This document shows positions 1 through 12,399 of a DNA stretch of 44,099 bases, in pieces (position 1 is the stretch's first letter; the number at the start of each line of letters is the position of its first letter). This DNA comes from Saccoglossus kowalevskii (Eukaryota > Hemichordata > Enteropneusta > Harrimaniidae): contig NW_003150758.1 of the NCBI RefSeq assembly GCF_000003605.2, positions 234,752 to 278,850 on the forward strand, written 5' to 3'. The position numbers were made by a program, and so were the translations under genes. Under the pieces are notes generated by a model. The model worked only from the letters and a program-made list of their open reading frames with translations. It made no database searches and was not told the DNA's origin.

Positions 1-3000
1 TTGATGAAATAAATAGAAGTATTAAACGTTGATATACGACGTTAACAAATCCTGGAATACTCTAGCTACTTATACGATGCGGCGATTACGGCCGGACCGA
101 CTGATATTATTTTGTTGTTCGATGGTTATATCCCGGTTACAAGTATTCACATAGAACATAACTCGGCCCAAGTAATACAAAATACCTTGTTGAGGTATAA
201 ATAATGAATATTATTACACCTCATAGCTAATCAGATTCGCGCATTTGGCGTTCGATATATTTGCTGACTCAGCGGTCTAATTATTTCGCGGTCAGCACCT
301 TGGGTGTGTCTATCCATGCGAGGAGCTGTACTAACTACAGTTACATACATTATAACATGGTTGAGAATTTACCTAAGCAGTTACGATTGCCTTGAGAGAC
401 AACCACCGGGCAGTAATAGTAGTATTTACAGTCACACAAACACACACAAATTACAATATGCCTTCATGGTAGCGCCTTATGACTCCAAACAGACGAGCTG
501 CACATTAAGGCACACTGACATCGTCACCGTATAGACAATTATTTAAACTAATATTTGTTCACGGAACTTGCATCTTAAGCTTGTTCTGAAAAACATGACT
601 CATGCTCGCGAAATAGATTATTTGTCACAGCAGGATAAATGCTGCCAGCTTGCTCTCAAATCAATATTTATCAATGTAATCGATCACCATGAAGCTGATA
701 CAAGCTAGTTAGAAAAGAAACACAATCTATACACAATATAACTCAAGTACTAAAACACGCATGTAGTAATTTTACTTCTTCTGAGCCTTTATCTCAAATG
801 TCCGCTTCTCAACTCTTAAGAAGCACAAACTAATGAGACCATGGGATTTGTGAGCGCGTCTCATTTGCATAAACGATCGCCGTTTGTGAACACCGATTAC
901 CGATATGACTTGTGGGCCCATTAATACATATTCATTATTCTGGAGTTGTAATGGTAAAATAATGGACTTTACCGACCATTTAGAATATCGCTGAACATGG
1001 GTGAAAAACCTGTTTGTTAAGGCTGGAAGTATTCATGGGAGCCCATGTGACCTGATATCTGAAACAGTTAATAATATTCGATAATTGGATTTTACAAAAG
1101 AGGCACACTATATAGTTTTATTAACAGTAAAATCGTATATTCCCGATTTTCACAAGCCTGCAAAGCAATGTTCGTAAAATATCAATTACCTGTCTCAACA
1201 TTTCATTACCGGTGTTGAGTAGATAATAATTCATGAGAAAATCGTGGAATAAGGTATATAATTTTCTAAAGGTCAAAAATGTGTGAATGTTGGCAAAACT
1301 TAAATTTTTACTTCTTTTCTTTCCTTTCGAGAGTGTCGACCCGAACATCGTATATCAATTGAAGCCTGAGTCTATGATCTGGGTTATTACATTTATTTAT
1401 TTACAAGAGTAAAAATTCATGCGAGGCTCTTCGCAATACAATAGAACAGGAAGTAAGGCGTGCGCATTTTAAGACCACTTAGAAGTACTGGCATATAAGA
1501 AATAACCAACACCATAACATCAAAGTAAGCGCCGTATTTTGAGATTGTCGGTCACGAACAGTTAACATTTGTCATAGACCATTCTTATTACATATTAGTA
1601 TTATTGCACGGTATGGGAATAAGAAAACATATTGCTCTAAGGCAACCACGTACTTGTTCCTAAACCAGATAAATAAGAGTGACGTCATATGTTAATATTA
1701 TCTACCGGTTGTATTTATAGTTGGTACACAGACAAGACATAGTGGTACACAAAATGTATATGTATGCACGCCAATTTGTTTCTGTTACATTAACTGGTAG
1801 CAATTTGTAACCTCAAAACATAAATAAATAAAAATGTCAATGTATTACCAACTGTTCACCAGGAACGTCTTACATGACGTGAATGATCTCAGTTCCAAAC
1901 AAATGCAAGAATTGTGTTCCTTATCTTGTATCGGCTGATTGTAATCGATTACAATGTTAATATTTTATTTTCGATGGAACGTTTGTATGAAATTTGAATA
2001 ATAATTGATAAGATAGTGTGTACAAATGCATATTACCATAAACCACTTTGACATGCCATTAATCTGACACATACAATCCGTTTAATATTGTCAATTATGT
2101 GTAATTTGTCAAGCTGTTTCCGTTTTATGTTTAATACGACATATAATTAACCTTTATCACTCGATCTTTTTCATTCTATTTTTAACACCATGGTTTGCCG
2201 GTTGAAAAATTAAACGCTGTTAAAGTCAAGCACGAAACATGATATTCTCGTTTTCGTTTGGTAGAATATAATATACGATGTTTTGCCTCGCGATGCTTAA
2301 CTGCGTACATAACGGAGTGTGTTCATTCGTAACTCGACACTTATCCATCTATTCAGAAGAAACGTGCCCGGGGACGTAGATACGTGAATCAATAATAAAT
2401 AGTCTTAGATGGACAGTTTACAATTACTGTTTAGTATATTACATGCATCGGTCGTGTTGCAATGGCGATGTAATCTGTTTTGTTAAGCACATATCACGCT
2501 GTTTAGAAAAAATAAATGCAGGTTCTCAGATAATGACTTAGATCATGTGGCGTGATTATGTTATAATTTATGTGTGTTTGAACTGAACGTTTTGTACACG
2601 TGAATATACAATATATATATATATAAACGTTTTTTGCGTAATTGCTATAGCATGCACAACCAGAATATTCGGAACGGGTATTAAGTAAGTGTAAAGTGAT
2701 CGTTCCGTTTGACGAAGGCAGCCATATTGTCACGTGATTCGGCTGTTGACCATCAAATGTTACAACTGGAATGTCTCCCATTAGGACTACTTGTAATTGT
2801 GTACAGTAGTATAACGTATTTAACACACTCTGCAACGACCTCGCTCATTTGTAGAATGTGAAAATAAAATAAAATATAATGAAGCTCGCCGGTAATGACA
2901 GAGGACAAAACGGAACCCGTTAATTCAAATCCTTGGTTGTACAAGTTAATTACCGGACATAAAGGCTGGTTTGGAGGTCATTCACAGCCTTCTACCGAAC

Positions 3001-5640
3001 GTCATCAATACGTCAAGTACATCGTGAAAACTATCGTTCTGCCTTATCTATATTAAAACCGAGTTTTTACCATATCACTGATCGATTATTACTGGGATTT
3101 ATCTTACTTCAATCCAAATATTTACTACCTAATACCAAAGACATTAGAAAGAGTCTTTGCTGATACTAAAATATGTGGATATGAATATTTGGAGTAGTAA
3201 CAAATATTCACTTCCGGTCCGGTTTGACTTAAAATATACCACGAATATTTACTTTTGAGATATAATTGTTTTTGCTATGCGTTGGTTCTTGGATATTTCA
3301 GCCTTGTCACTTCGTTTAGTAATTCGGACTTCCCAGATTGCGTAAAAACGGGTAGTTTTGCGGTTTTGACACGGAAAAAATGCCTGGGCTAAATTATTTG
3401 CCGAGAGATGGTCGCTTAGGTATGGGCATTCTAACCTGTATCACGTGAACCTAAAAGAGTTAGGTAATCAAACAAAAAATTACTTTGTACTGAAGTACAT
3501 AAAGTACGTTCAAGGTCTCTACTTTTTCATAGCATAACACAGTTTTCACCCTCGCTTATTATGACACCCTCAAAAGCGAGTAATTTCCATTCCCCTCAAG
3601 GGTGAACAATGGTTCAGTCCCCGTACTTTATGCTAAAATTTGAAACGTGTTCATTTGCCTTCAATTAGGTTTTAGTGGTCGTAACAGCCCTCCCTAAAAT
3701 CTTGCCGATAACATTTTGGTTCCAATTTACGGAGCTATCGCCGAAACAATTAAAAAAACAAATTGCGATTATTTCAAATGGCGAACGCGTAATAACAATA
3801 TTTTAAACTTTGTCGCCATGTTTATTTATTTCACGCTTCCCGGACGCCTCTAATAAATTAATCTAATCGCTGGGGTGAATAAATGACATAACCAAAAAAA
3901 TCATAGAAGATTGGGATTCCGACGAATGGACCAATTACTGCGACAAGGCCCTAGGTAGTAGGCTCACTACGAAGGCTGCTCACTACGGAAGCCATTCACG
4001 CTCATATAAATAAATAAGAACCATGTCTTGATGCTAATCATAAAACACTGAGGTACTAATATATGCTAGTATTCATGCCGAAACTACGGTCCCTCAACAC
4101 TAGGTTGAAAAACGATGTCTTCTAAAAATGTTAATCTTCAAATGAGCCAGACGTGTTTTCCCTTTAGTCAGGTCGACTATGTCTAGTTTTTTTTTAGTAA
4201 TATTAATAATATTCTACCCAAAATAATAGTGTGTTCTAAGTTATAATGTCTCTGGTCAGCGTTACCAATGATAGTATATTGTTTAGTTTCAAAAACTGGA
4301 TTATGTTAATATTCAGTTAGTCGGTGACCAGAATGTTAAATTTGTTTTTTGCTATGCGTGATTATATCCCGACTATTCGGGGTGCGCTTTTAATTTTGTT
4401 TTCGTTGTTATACGTATTGTATATCACTGTGAAATTGTATTTACTGGGTTGTGACACGATTCGCGTATTTATTGGCATCGACACTAGCCGACTGTTGGAG
4501 TGATTAGCTGTATTATCGTATATGTAGTATTGTTATGTTTCTACGCACGCACCACATGCATACACTCTGTTTCGCATGAGCAGGATCTATTACGGTATTG
4601 GAATGGTCTGCCGAGAACCGAGCACTTTTTACAACGACCTGAATCAAGGGATAAGTGCATTTAGAAGATTATCACAGTGTAAGGCCTGCTTATCGCAATT
4701 GAGAGGGCCACCTACAGAACTCACACTGGACAGGGGGTTCTTTCACTGCTAGTATGGGGTAGACAAGACAATAGTACTGGACATGAAATACACATACACC
4801 AAAATATCAAGTTAAAGCTCCTGACTTTAATACCTCTATATTCACAAGAAACAAAGCACAGAAAAATACTATCGATAAATTCACTAAAATAGGGGATTGC
4901 TTAGGGAAGTGTGCATTGATGACAACACACAATTCCAGGATGTAGAAATGGATGACAGTCAATGGTTTCTGCAGCACAAAAACGAAGAAATACATGACTC
5001 TTGAATTGCTTGCAGAAGGACGCTGGTTTTCTTGAGGGTACCACTGAAAGCAGGAGATCGGACAGCAGTTCCTACAAGTCTAACAGAATGATGATTGAAG
5101 CCTGTATCAATTGCCTCGCAATCGCAGCAGCTATACACAGAGTATTCAGTTGAAACTGTCCTCAGTGTAGCCTATGTATAGGCCTAAATGGCCCAGATTC
5201 AGAGACACCACCTGGGTTACCAAATCAGCCTATCAGAATATGTTTTTGCCAGCAGCTGTCTCACGGAGGCAAGTCAGTAGATCATAAACATTCTTTGTTA
5301 TGTAAATCTCAAGCACAGATACTTTTATACATACCATCCAGCTGAAACCGACATGAATGAAATCACCACATTGAATGAAGATGAGATAACACACAATTTA
5401 AATGTTTTCGTGTCTCATATGAGCAGGCGCGAATGTTTTTTTGTTTTATACAAGAAAAAAGTCCAATAAAAATAAAAAATCCAGCCAGTAATTTGCTCTT
5501 TGTGTCAAGATAACCTATTATCAGCGTGTTACAATGGTGAATTGTCCCTAAAGACAGCACAATGCGTGGTATAATTCACAATAATACTTTGATTAGTCTA
5601 ATCAGAATTTACAAAAGTCATTAGTAGATAAATCGTCGAA
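1..5640. other. Intergenic, no gene recognised
   Basis: AT-rich sequence with frequent stops in all frames; open frames reach at most 110 codons (minus 2503-2835) and show no domain. About 4680-5280 is less AT-rich and might be old element sequence, but no frame could be followed. Confidence 0.5.
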
Positions 5641-5664
5641 AACATAATTAAATTATATCGAACA

Positions 5665-6112
5665 CTTGTGACATGTGCATACACATTCCGATATTAGTTT
5701 TAACAATGAACGTGTCGTTAATAAACCTGATTAGGTACATAGCACAGTAAGTCAAATAAAAAGAAACATCTACAAAAGGTCTATACAAACTTATTATTTT
5801 TCATTATTACTTTTTTTGCTTTTGAAAGGTTCAAAACATCGAAACATCAATAATTTACAACATTCATTAACAAGTCGCTTCAATATTTAATATAATCATT
5901 ATTTAGTATTATTGAGATCGCTTACGTTGACCGTTACATGGGTAGCCAGTGTGTTGCTTGCAAAATGTTTGAATCCTCAATCAGAATGTGTCTCCTATAA
6001 TGCTGTCAACCAAGTGTGCATTTACAATAGGGAAACATTTCATAATACATATATTATTTCACTTATTTGCATATATTTTACATATGATAGGAGTTAACTA
6101 TTCTAGTCTCGT
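5665..6112. repeat. Local repeat family, copy 1
   Basis: Order of landmarks: GTGACATGTGCATACACATTCC, ATATTAGTTTTAAC, AATAAACCTGAT, ATAGCACAGTAA, TCTATACAAACTTA, AACATCAATAAT, CATTCATTAAC, CGCTTCAATATTTAAT, TTACGTTGACCG, TGAATCCTCAATCAGAATGTGT and AAGTGTGCATTTACAATAGGG. Copies 2 and 3 repeat most of them. No protein domain seen on either strand. Confidence 0.7.
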
Positions 6113-6334
6113 CAGGCATATATTTTACGACCCATGCTAATGGTGTTATAAATGGTTCAGAATCGAGCTACTATATAATAAATACACGTCAAAGCCACAA
6201 TTTAATTAGAACGAACAATTTGTGATACATGCATACAAATTCCGATTAAGAAGGTGCACATCTGTTGTGGGTGATCACATCTATCACCACATGTGGTACC
6301 CGATATATTATAATCTGATTCATAATAAGATAGA

Positions 6335-7150
6335 GAACCTGTGACATGTGCGCACAGGTTCGATATTAGTTTTAACGTCGACATTCTCGTAATAATAAAC
6401 CTGATAAGATACATAAAACAGTAATGCAACCGATAAAAAGAAATACATCTCAAAAAATATATTTACAAAAGTCTATAGAAACTCATTTTTGTCTATTGTG
6501 ACCTTTCCCTGGTTGTAAAAGGTTCAAATAAATTGAAACATCAATAATGTACAAAATTCATTAACTGTGGGTGAAGTCGCTTCAATATTTAATAAAATCA
6601 TTAACAAATTCAGTATATTTCTGACGTCTTACTTAAATATATTTACATTAACAATCGCTGTGGTGATTAGAAATGTTTCAATCCTTAACCAAAATGTGTG
6701 AACATTCGGATTAATTTAAATTCACATTACATAAAAGAATAAGACAATGTGAAATTGTATTCAGTCGTGAACTAAGGTTGTATAAACATGCCATGAATAA
6801 GCAAATAACTGAAGCATGTTTTAATGAATGTTATTAACCAACATGCCTTAACTAATGTATGTGTTCACTGATACCTTCAGAGTAGTCGTTTTATATTAGT
6901 CTATTGCCATTTGACAACATTCATACTGCATGATAATTGCTATTAGTCTTACCAAATATATAAATAACTGGCAAAATTATGTATTTAAATGGCACTCTCT
7001 TAATGCGTGGGGATATTAGTTTACATTAGTACTTTCCATGAAGTGTGCAATCACAATGGGCAAAACATATACTTTAATACATATACTATAATTTCACTAC
7101 GGGTGCATATCAATTCTATGTGAAAGAATCTAATTATTCTAACCTGTACA
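6335..7150. repeat. Local repeat family, copy 2
   Basis: It carries the copy-1 landmarks (GACATGTGCGCACAGG, ATATTAGTTTTAAC, AATAAACCTGATAAGATACAT, ACAAAATTCATTAACTGTGG, TCAATATTTAATAAAATCATT, CAATCCTTAACCAAAATGTG). After about 300 bases of intervening sequence, the copy-1 tail follows at 7035-7145 (AAGTGTGCAATCACAATGGG). A partial start is also present at 6219-6247. Confidence 0.65.
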
Positions 7151-7249
7151 GCATTACACCGTTCACATTATGATGTTCACGTCACTCTCGTGAAATGCCA
7201 CAGTCTCGCTGGGAAGATAAATGCTTTATATGCTTTAAAATAATTAGTC

Positions 7250-7615
7250 GAAAGTTACATGTCTGCCATAATACATGCATGTGTCGTGCACGTGAATTCA
7301 GATTTTTTTTGAGCGATGAAAATCTTTTTTTAATATTCCTGATAGGATACATAGCACAGTAATGCGAGTGAATATTGAATGATATACATATCAAGTGGAA
7401 AAAACAAGTCTATACAAACTTACTATCGCCCTTTGTGACAGATAATCAATAATGTACAAAATTCATTAACTATGAGTGAAAAAGTGGCTCCAATATTTAA
7501 TATAATTAGCTTATATTGTAATGGTGGAACCACTTACGTTGACATATTCATTTGGCCAATCACTATGTTGATAAGAAAAGTCTCAATCCTTAACCAAATG
7601 TCTGACATAAATTCC
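7250..7615. repeat. Local repeat family, copy 3 (partial)
   Basis: It carries CCTGATAGGATACATAGCACA, TCTATACAAACTTACTAT, ATCAATAATGTACAAAATTC, TCCAATATTTAATATAAT, CCACTTACGTTGACATATTC and CAATCCTTAACCAAATGTCTG, the most diverged of the three. Spacing from copy 2 is about 900 bases, against about 690 between copies 1 and 2. Confidence 0.65.
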
Positions 7616-7619
7616 TACA

Positions 7620-10270
7620 ACGTAAGTTGAGAGCAACTATAACCATATCTTTTCCAACATTGTTATTACATAATTCGTTATTACACCATTTGCAATTGAT
7701 TGATATCAGAACTTAGTAAGAAATGTTAAGTGAATGTCGTTTCTCTATATAATAATATTTTTACCCGGATATGACACAATACGTATTATGAAGTGAAATA
7801 AAATGACATTCAGACTGGTGACATTACAAAGTCCCTCCTTCGTATGTCCCGCAATGCATGTTGTCCTCTAAGTTAAGAACATTAAATGAACGTTTCGTAT
7901 ACACACTGCAGATACTAAGAATATATATACGGAGCTGCATTTAATTATAAGTATGATGTCTATATTCAGATGTCTGGGCACATAAAAATACGCGTCTTGC
8001 ATGGTATTAATTTAGTTTACATTATAAAAACATTGCGTAGCTTCACACACAGTAAACAAACGCCGAATACATTGTAATAACATATAGGACGGGATATTCT
8101 ATAACGTATTATTGATTTCATTATTGATTATCGACTTTCAGTGTTTGTTATCAGTTGTATTTACCAGTTCCAATAGACGTAAAGGGATTTATCAGATATA
8201 TGAATATATAAATTGAAAGACTACAACTACGGTTTTCTGTGCCTACTGACATGAGGTATTTTTATGATGGCAGTAAATATTTATATTATAGATTTCAGGC
8301 TATGTCTAACACATATATACCCTTTTTTTATAGTTTTGTGAAGAGAATATGTTGGTAGTAAAATTGATGTGTGGTTTACATCATACTCCTCACTACGTTA
8401 GTTATAACGACGTGGCCATGACCTCCCATTTACTTCAATGATAATGTAGCAGCTGGTTTAGTTCTATTAAAAAAACGAGTGTGAATATACAAATGTATTT
8501 GCAGTTTCGAGAGGAAAACAGGAAGTCATAACCTTATTAATGTACGAAATATTTAAATTAGGTATAACTGTAAATAACGAAAGCGCTCTTAGCTAATCGA
8601 AGGAAATGCATGGCAGCTGATTTGCCAATTCAGACGTAGATAATCAATTGCCTCCTGTTAGAGGTTACTGTGTTTGATGCTGATATTTACAATCGATGTA
8701 CTACTTCTCTGCAGGCCTTTATATTTAAGTCTGCGTGGGGCCTCGACATTTGATCTCAGGTTAGATTTTATATCTTAGACTAATTGTACTTGGGCTTCCT
8801 CACACACTTGCCAATTCACAGCACGCGTGTTACATTAAACTGATACTATACATGACACAGAAACCCTTATATATCCATGGATACATTTGAGCGTCTCTGA
8901 ATTTGCCGTGCTAAGAGTAGTGTTGATTATTTTCGCGTTAGGTAGTCGATTGTTCATAACCTGGGGTCACTTGAGTCTCGTCGACAATATATAATCCTAT
9001 CTCGGAAATGTGGTTGAGAAGACTCTTAAAATACTATATAGGTTATATTGTTGGCTAACTCTATGAGCAAATACATATTTAAATATAATGTTGTGCGCTA
9101 TCAATACTTGAAAAAACGCATTCTCATTTTTTGTTTAGTTTCCCATACAACCTGATTTCCTGTAGGGATTTTGGTCACCAAATCATTATAGTCGAATTTG
9201 AACCGACATCAATAATTTTGCGGTAAAATCCTATGTTTTTTCACATTTCAACGGACCTTATAAACATCAACCCAATTATATATTTCCTCCATATGCCGTT
9301 GTGTTTCTTAAAACAAACTCACTGTGTCCAACTAAGATTGTTTTAACCACTTTAAGTAATTGTATTTCATATCAGCACTACACTACTGTAGATTTCTGCC
9401 TTAATTGGCTTCAGATGCAAACATTTCTTTATTCACAAACCATATCTACACACATTACACATACACAAAGTAAGTACACATAAACATTTCAAAAAGACAT
9501 TATACGAGTCCATCAACTTGTTGAAACAACATTCATATGAATATATATATCATTTCTGAGGAAAGAATGTTGAAAATTGACCATACGTTAATATAAGAAG
9601 TTATGTTATAGGCTATATTTAGAATCTCCATATCCTAATAAATACCATGGGTCAATGTATCTTTCTTTTACTGATATGATATGCTATGCTATGCTATGTA
9701 CTTATCAGTTAATAGTTTCTCACTTATCTCAAGAATTGATTTGCTGAATGTTCTCTATAAAATAAGGGGCACATATGAATATATTGCAAATTGATTAATG
9801 ATTTATTTAGGCGAGAGGGCAATTCGTAGAAATACTCCTATCTTGAGAAATATATACTAGACTCAGACCGAGCATGGTGTCTTATTTTGTAATGTACTTA
9901 TTCCAAAAATCAGAGACATTAGCTATTAGTCAATATGCATTTACTTCTCGCCGTCTGTTCTGTATGCACATAAAGAGTCTCTACGTTGAGTGTTCATCTT
10001 ACCACCGTTTTCTCATACATCTGATATAAATAACCATGTCTACCGATACAAAATCGATCCAAAAGAAAAAAGCAGCATTAAAAATAATATTGCTGAACGA
10101 TTAACAATATTTTCCCTTTGTTAATTAGATGAACTAAATGCCATACATCAAACGTTTGAAATATGTTGAAATGCTGGTCTAAAGAAATTTGAAGGTTGAT
10201 CATATATATGGATATATCAATGTATTAATACTGTATGACGTAATGCGGTTCCCTTAACTAGCATATTATC
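7620..10270. other. Intergenic, no gene recognised
   Basis: AT-rich, with short palindromes and A/T runs. No open frame over 60 codons with a plausible composition and no structural RNA seen. Confidence 0.5.
9681..9698. repeat. (ATGCT)n short pentanucleotide repeat
   Basis: Three and a half units of ATGCT, following GATATGAT. Confidence 0.85.
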
Positions 10271-10272
10271 AC

Positions 10273-10568
10273 ATGAATGAGTTAATAAAGGATGGATTAA
10301 AAGAATTCGTCACTACTGTGAACGATGTGTCCAAAACAGTAAATACCATTATATGAGATCAAAAAAGAAATTCTGGATCTTGTTGTGAATGTGGAAAATA
10401 CAGTGCATTAGAAACAAATCAGAATTATCATTTGGTGCTGCAAAGGAAAAACTTGATTCCCTGGAGATTGCAGGTTCGAATACTGAACGCTATCTCCGAG
10501 GATACAATCTTCGCTTTGATGGAGTTACAGGAAATAAAATAATACATGGAACATCTGCAAACAGATGA
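10273..10568 (+). pseudogene. Broken frame resembling a LINE ORF1 (coiled coil then RRM start)
   Basis: Three successive open segments in different registers. The first, from the ATG at 10273, reads MNELIKDGLKEFVTTVNDVS and has heptad-like hydrophobic spacing. The middle contains EILDLVVNVENTVH. The last, to TGA at 10566-10568, contains AAKEKLDSLEIAG and then YNLRFDGV. Known: L1/Tx1/CR1-type ORF1 proteins have a coiled coil followed by a (L)xxLExxxRRNNLRFDGV-like junction into the RNA-binding domain. The order and spacing here fit that pattern, with frameshifts between segments. The resemblance was judged by eye and is partial. The fragment ends about 140 bases before the foldback insertion. 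Confidence 0.4.
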
Positions 10569-10705
10569 ATTAATATGTACTCTATGTGGGTACAACTCAT
10601 CATGATTTGTGATTTCCCTTAATCTAGTATTGTACTAATAACTAAAAACCTTATATTGACCCATGTCCAAAATCTCAGAGTACATAACTGCAACCAAACT
10701 ATGTC

Positions 10706-10711
10706 TCATAC
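10706..10711. repeat. Target-site duplication, left (TCATAC)
   Basis: Six bases identical to 14137-14142 and placed exactly outside the matched inverted termini of the foldback element. Confidence 0.7.
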
Positions 10712-10782
10712 TATGGGGTGAGATTAGTGCCAAAATTAAATCTTTTCTAATTATTTCTCCATGATTATTTTGTAATCATTAT

Positions 10783-11300
10783 AGTGTAATTATTATACCA
10801 TTATTATTTCATTATTTTAATGTGTTTACATTATTATATCATTACTGTGAAATTATTATACCATTATTATTTCATTATTTCATTGTGTTTACATTATTTT
10901 ATCATTATTGTGTAATTATTATACCATTATTATTTCATTATTTCATTGTGTTTACGTTGTTATATCATTACTGTGTAATTATTATACCATTATTATTTCT
11001 TGTGTTTACATTATTATATCATTACTGTGTAATTATTATACCATTATTATTTCGTTATTTCATTGTGTTTACATTATTTTATCATTATTGTGAAATTATT
11101 ATATCATTATTGTGAAATTATTATACCATTATTATTTCATTATTTTCATTGTGTTTATATTATTTTATCATTATTGTGAAATTATTATACCATTATTATT
11201 TCTTTGTGTTTACATTATTTTTTCATTATTGTGAAATTATTATACCATTATTGTTTCATTGTTTTATCGTATTTACATTATTTTATCATTATTGTGAATT
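10783..11300 (+). repeat. Left arm tandem array, about 8 units of about 63 bp
   Basis: The word GTGTTTAC or a variant recurs at 10822, 10885, 10948, 11002, 11065, 11151 and 11206, giving intervals of 63, 63, 54, 63, 86 and 55. Each unit carries an ATTATTATACCATTATTATT core. Because 63 is a multiple of three and the unit lacks stops in one frame, an apparent 97-codon open frame with 21-residue repeats arises. It is very unlikely to be a protein. Confidence 0.9.
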
Positions 11301-11489
11301 TCTAAGCTAGCACCAAAATGATTATTACCCTCTGACAGCCCGTTGGATGAGTTTAAACGCAATATTTGTTTATTTTCCTTTGATTATTTCCTGTAGCCGT
11401 CAACAAACCCTTGCTGAAAAATAGGAAATATTTGCTAACCCGTAAAATGAAAGACACATATTATGGAGGCCTAAAGGGTCTACCCTGTC

Positions 11490-11854
11490 ATGGTCGCTGG
11501 CGGGAGAGAACGCGTTCATGTGAGCCATGATGCAGACTCAGATAGCATCAGAGATGCCTGCAATCATTTTTAAGAAGCGCTAGTGATTTTATACAGAGAT
11601 CAGTTGCAATTCAAGATGCACCATATGCATCTCACAGGGATGTCCATCGTGACAGAGATAGGTCGCAGTCCCAAGCTACACAGTTGTTTTCGACGGCGTC
11701 ACTACTAGATGATGCGCATACTGCGTCCGGTGTGTCTCCGTCATATGGGCTATATGCGCGCTATCATGGAACGCCGGTCGAAGAGCCGGTGAAAATAGCT
11801 AAATTCAAGAAAACAGTACAAACTCAACTTCGAAGTAACCCCACTAACAACTAA
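11490..11854 (+). pseudogene. Coding-like frame inside the foldback element, one frameshift, unrecognised
   Basis: From the ATG at 11490 a frame runs without stops to the T run at 11567-11571. From there the open frame continues one register over (as if one T were missing) to TAA at 11852-11854, about 121 codons in all. The first part includes a DADSDSIRDACNHF stretch, the second an RDVHRDRDRSQSQ stretch rich in Arg, Asp and Ser and a basic, Lys-rich C-terminus. The segment is clearly richer in GC than the flanks, which suits a coding origin. I do not recognise the family. It may be the decayed C-terminal part of an element-encoded protein or a captured host exon. The single homopolymer break could also be an assembly error. 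Confidence 0.4.
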
Positions 11855-12039
11855 ATTTATATATGTTACACACGCAGGGGTAGTATTGTTACATTGTTCA
11901 GGGGAGTCTCAAAAACAATCCCAAAGTAGCGTTTTTTGTGTGAGTTTTCGGCCTTTGTTTTCACCGCGAGGGTTGCTAGGCGATGAAAAAGCCCGGATGT
12001 CCGCCCCTGAGAATAGATCTGGGCAGCACCATCAGAGAC

Positions 12040-12189
12040 CACAGGCGCTCAGAACGTTTCTTGGACAATAACAAAATACCTAAAGTAGTGTCGGCATAGT
12101 TAGTCAGTCACCGGTACATTCGCCTACCACTCATATAATAAGAACTTCAGGTCATTTTTATTGTCCAAGAAACGTTCCGAGCGCCTGTG
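12040..12189. repeat. Interior inverted repeat, 32-bp arms, 86-bp spacer
   Basis: Arms 12040-12071 and 12158-12189 are reverse complements with a single mismatch, centred on AACGTTTCTTGGACAATAA and its complement. The transcript or single strand could form a long hairpin. It sits near the middle of the foldback element and may be the trace of a smaller nested element. Confidence 0.75.
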
Positions 12190-12279
12190 TCAGAGACGAA
12201 ATGAGAAACACTTTTGGAAGACGTCGTTATGGGGAAAGTTTCCCGGTCATCTTCAAGCACTAGAAGATGTGGTACGAGA

Positions 12280-12314
12280 TGACGTCATGCAGTGAACTTA
12301 CACTCTTTATAAAG
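12280..12314 (+). promoter_or_regulatory. CRE plus TATA box inside the foldback element
   Basis: A full palindromic CRE, TGACGTCA (12280-12287), is followed 20 bases later by TATAAAG (12308-12314). This is the usual order of a TATA promoter transcribing rightward, with a start expected near 12338. No long frame follows before the right arm, so any product would be non-coding or the gene has decayed. Confidence 0.35.
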
Positions 12315-12386
12315 TTTTATATATGGATAGCCCTAGCATTGGTCGCCAGGTCCAGAAGATAGACGATTACTGATCAAAGCGGGATT

Positions 12387-12397
12387 GGGGGGGGGGG
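12387..12397 (+). repeat. G11 homopolymer
   Basis: A run of eleven G within AT-rich sequence in the element interior. It is prone to length error in sequencing. Confidence 0.9.
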
Positions 12398-12399
12398 AA

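Noticed and set aside
2503-2835. 110-codon minus-strand frame
   Set aside because: No recognisable domain, low-complexity second half (alternating Tyr and Ile from a TA repeat), no supporting context.
10822-11115. 97-codon open frame with 21-residue repeats (and similar frames at 13337-14087 minus)
   Set aside because: Produced by the 63-bp tandem repeat, whose length is a multiple of three; the sequence is almost wholly A/T-driven and occurs only in the element arms.
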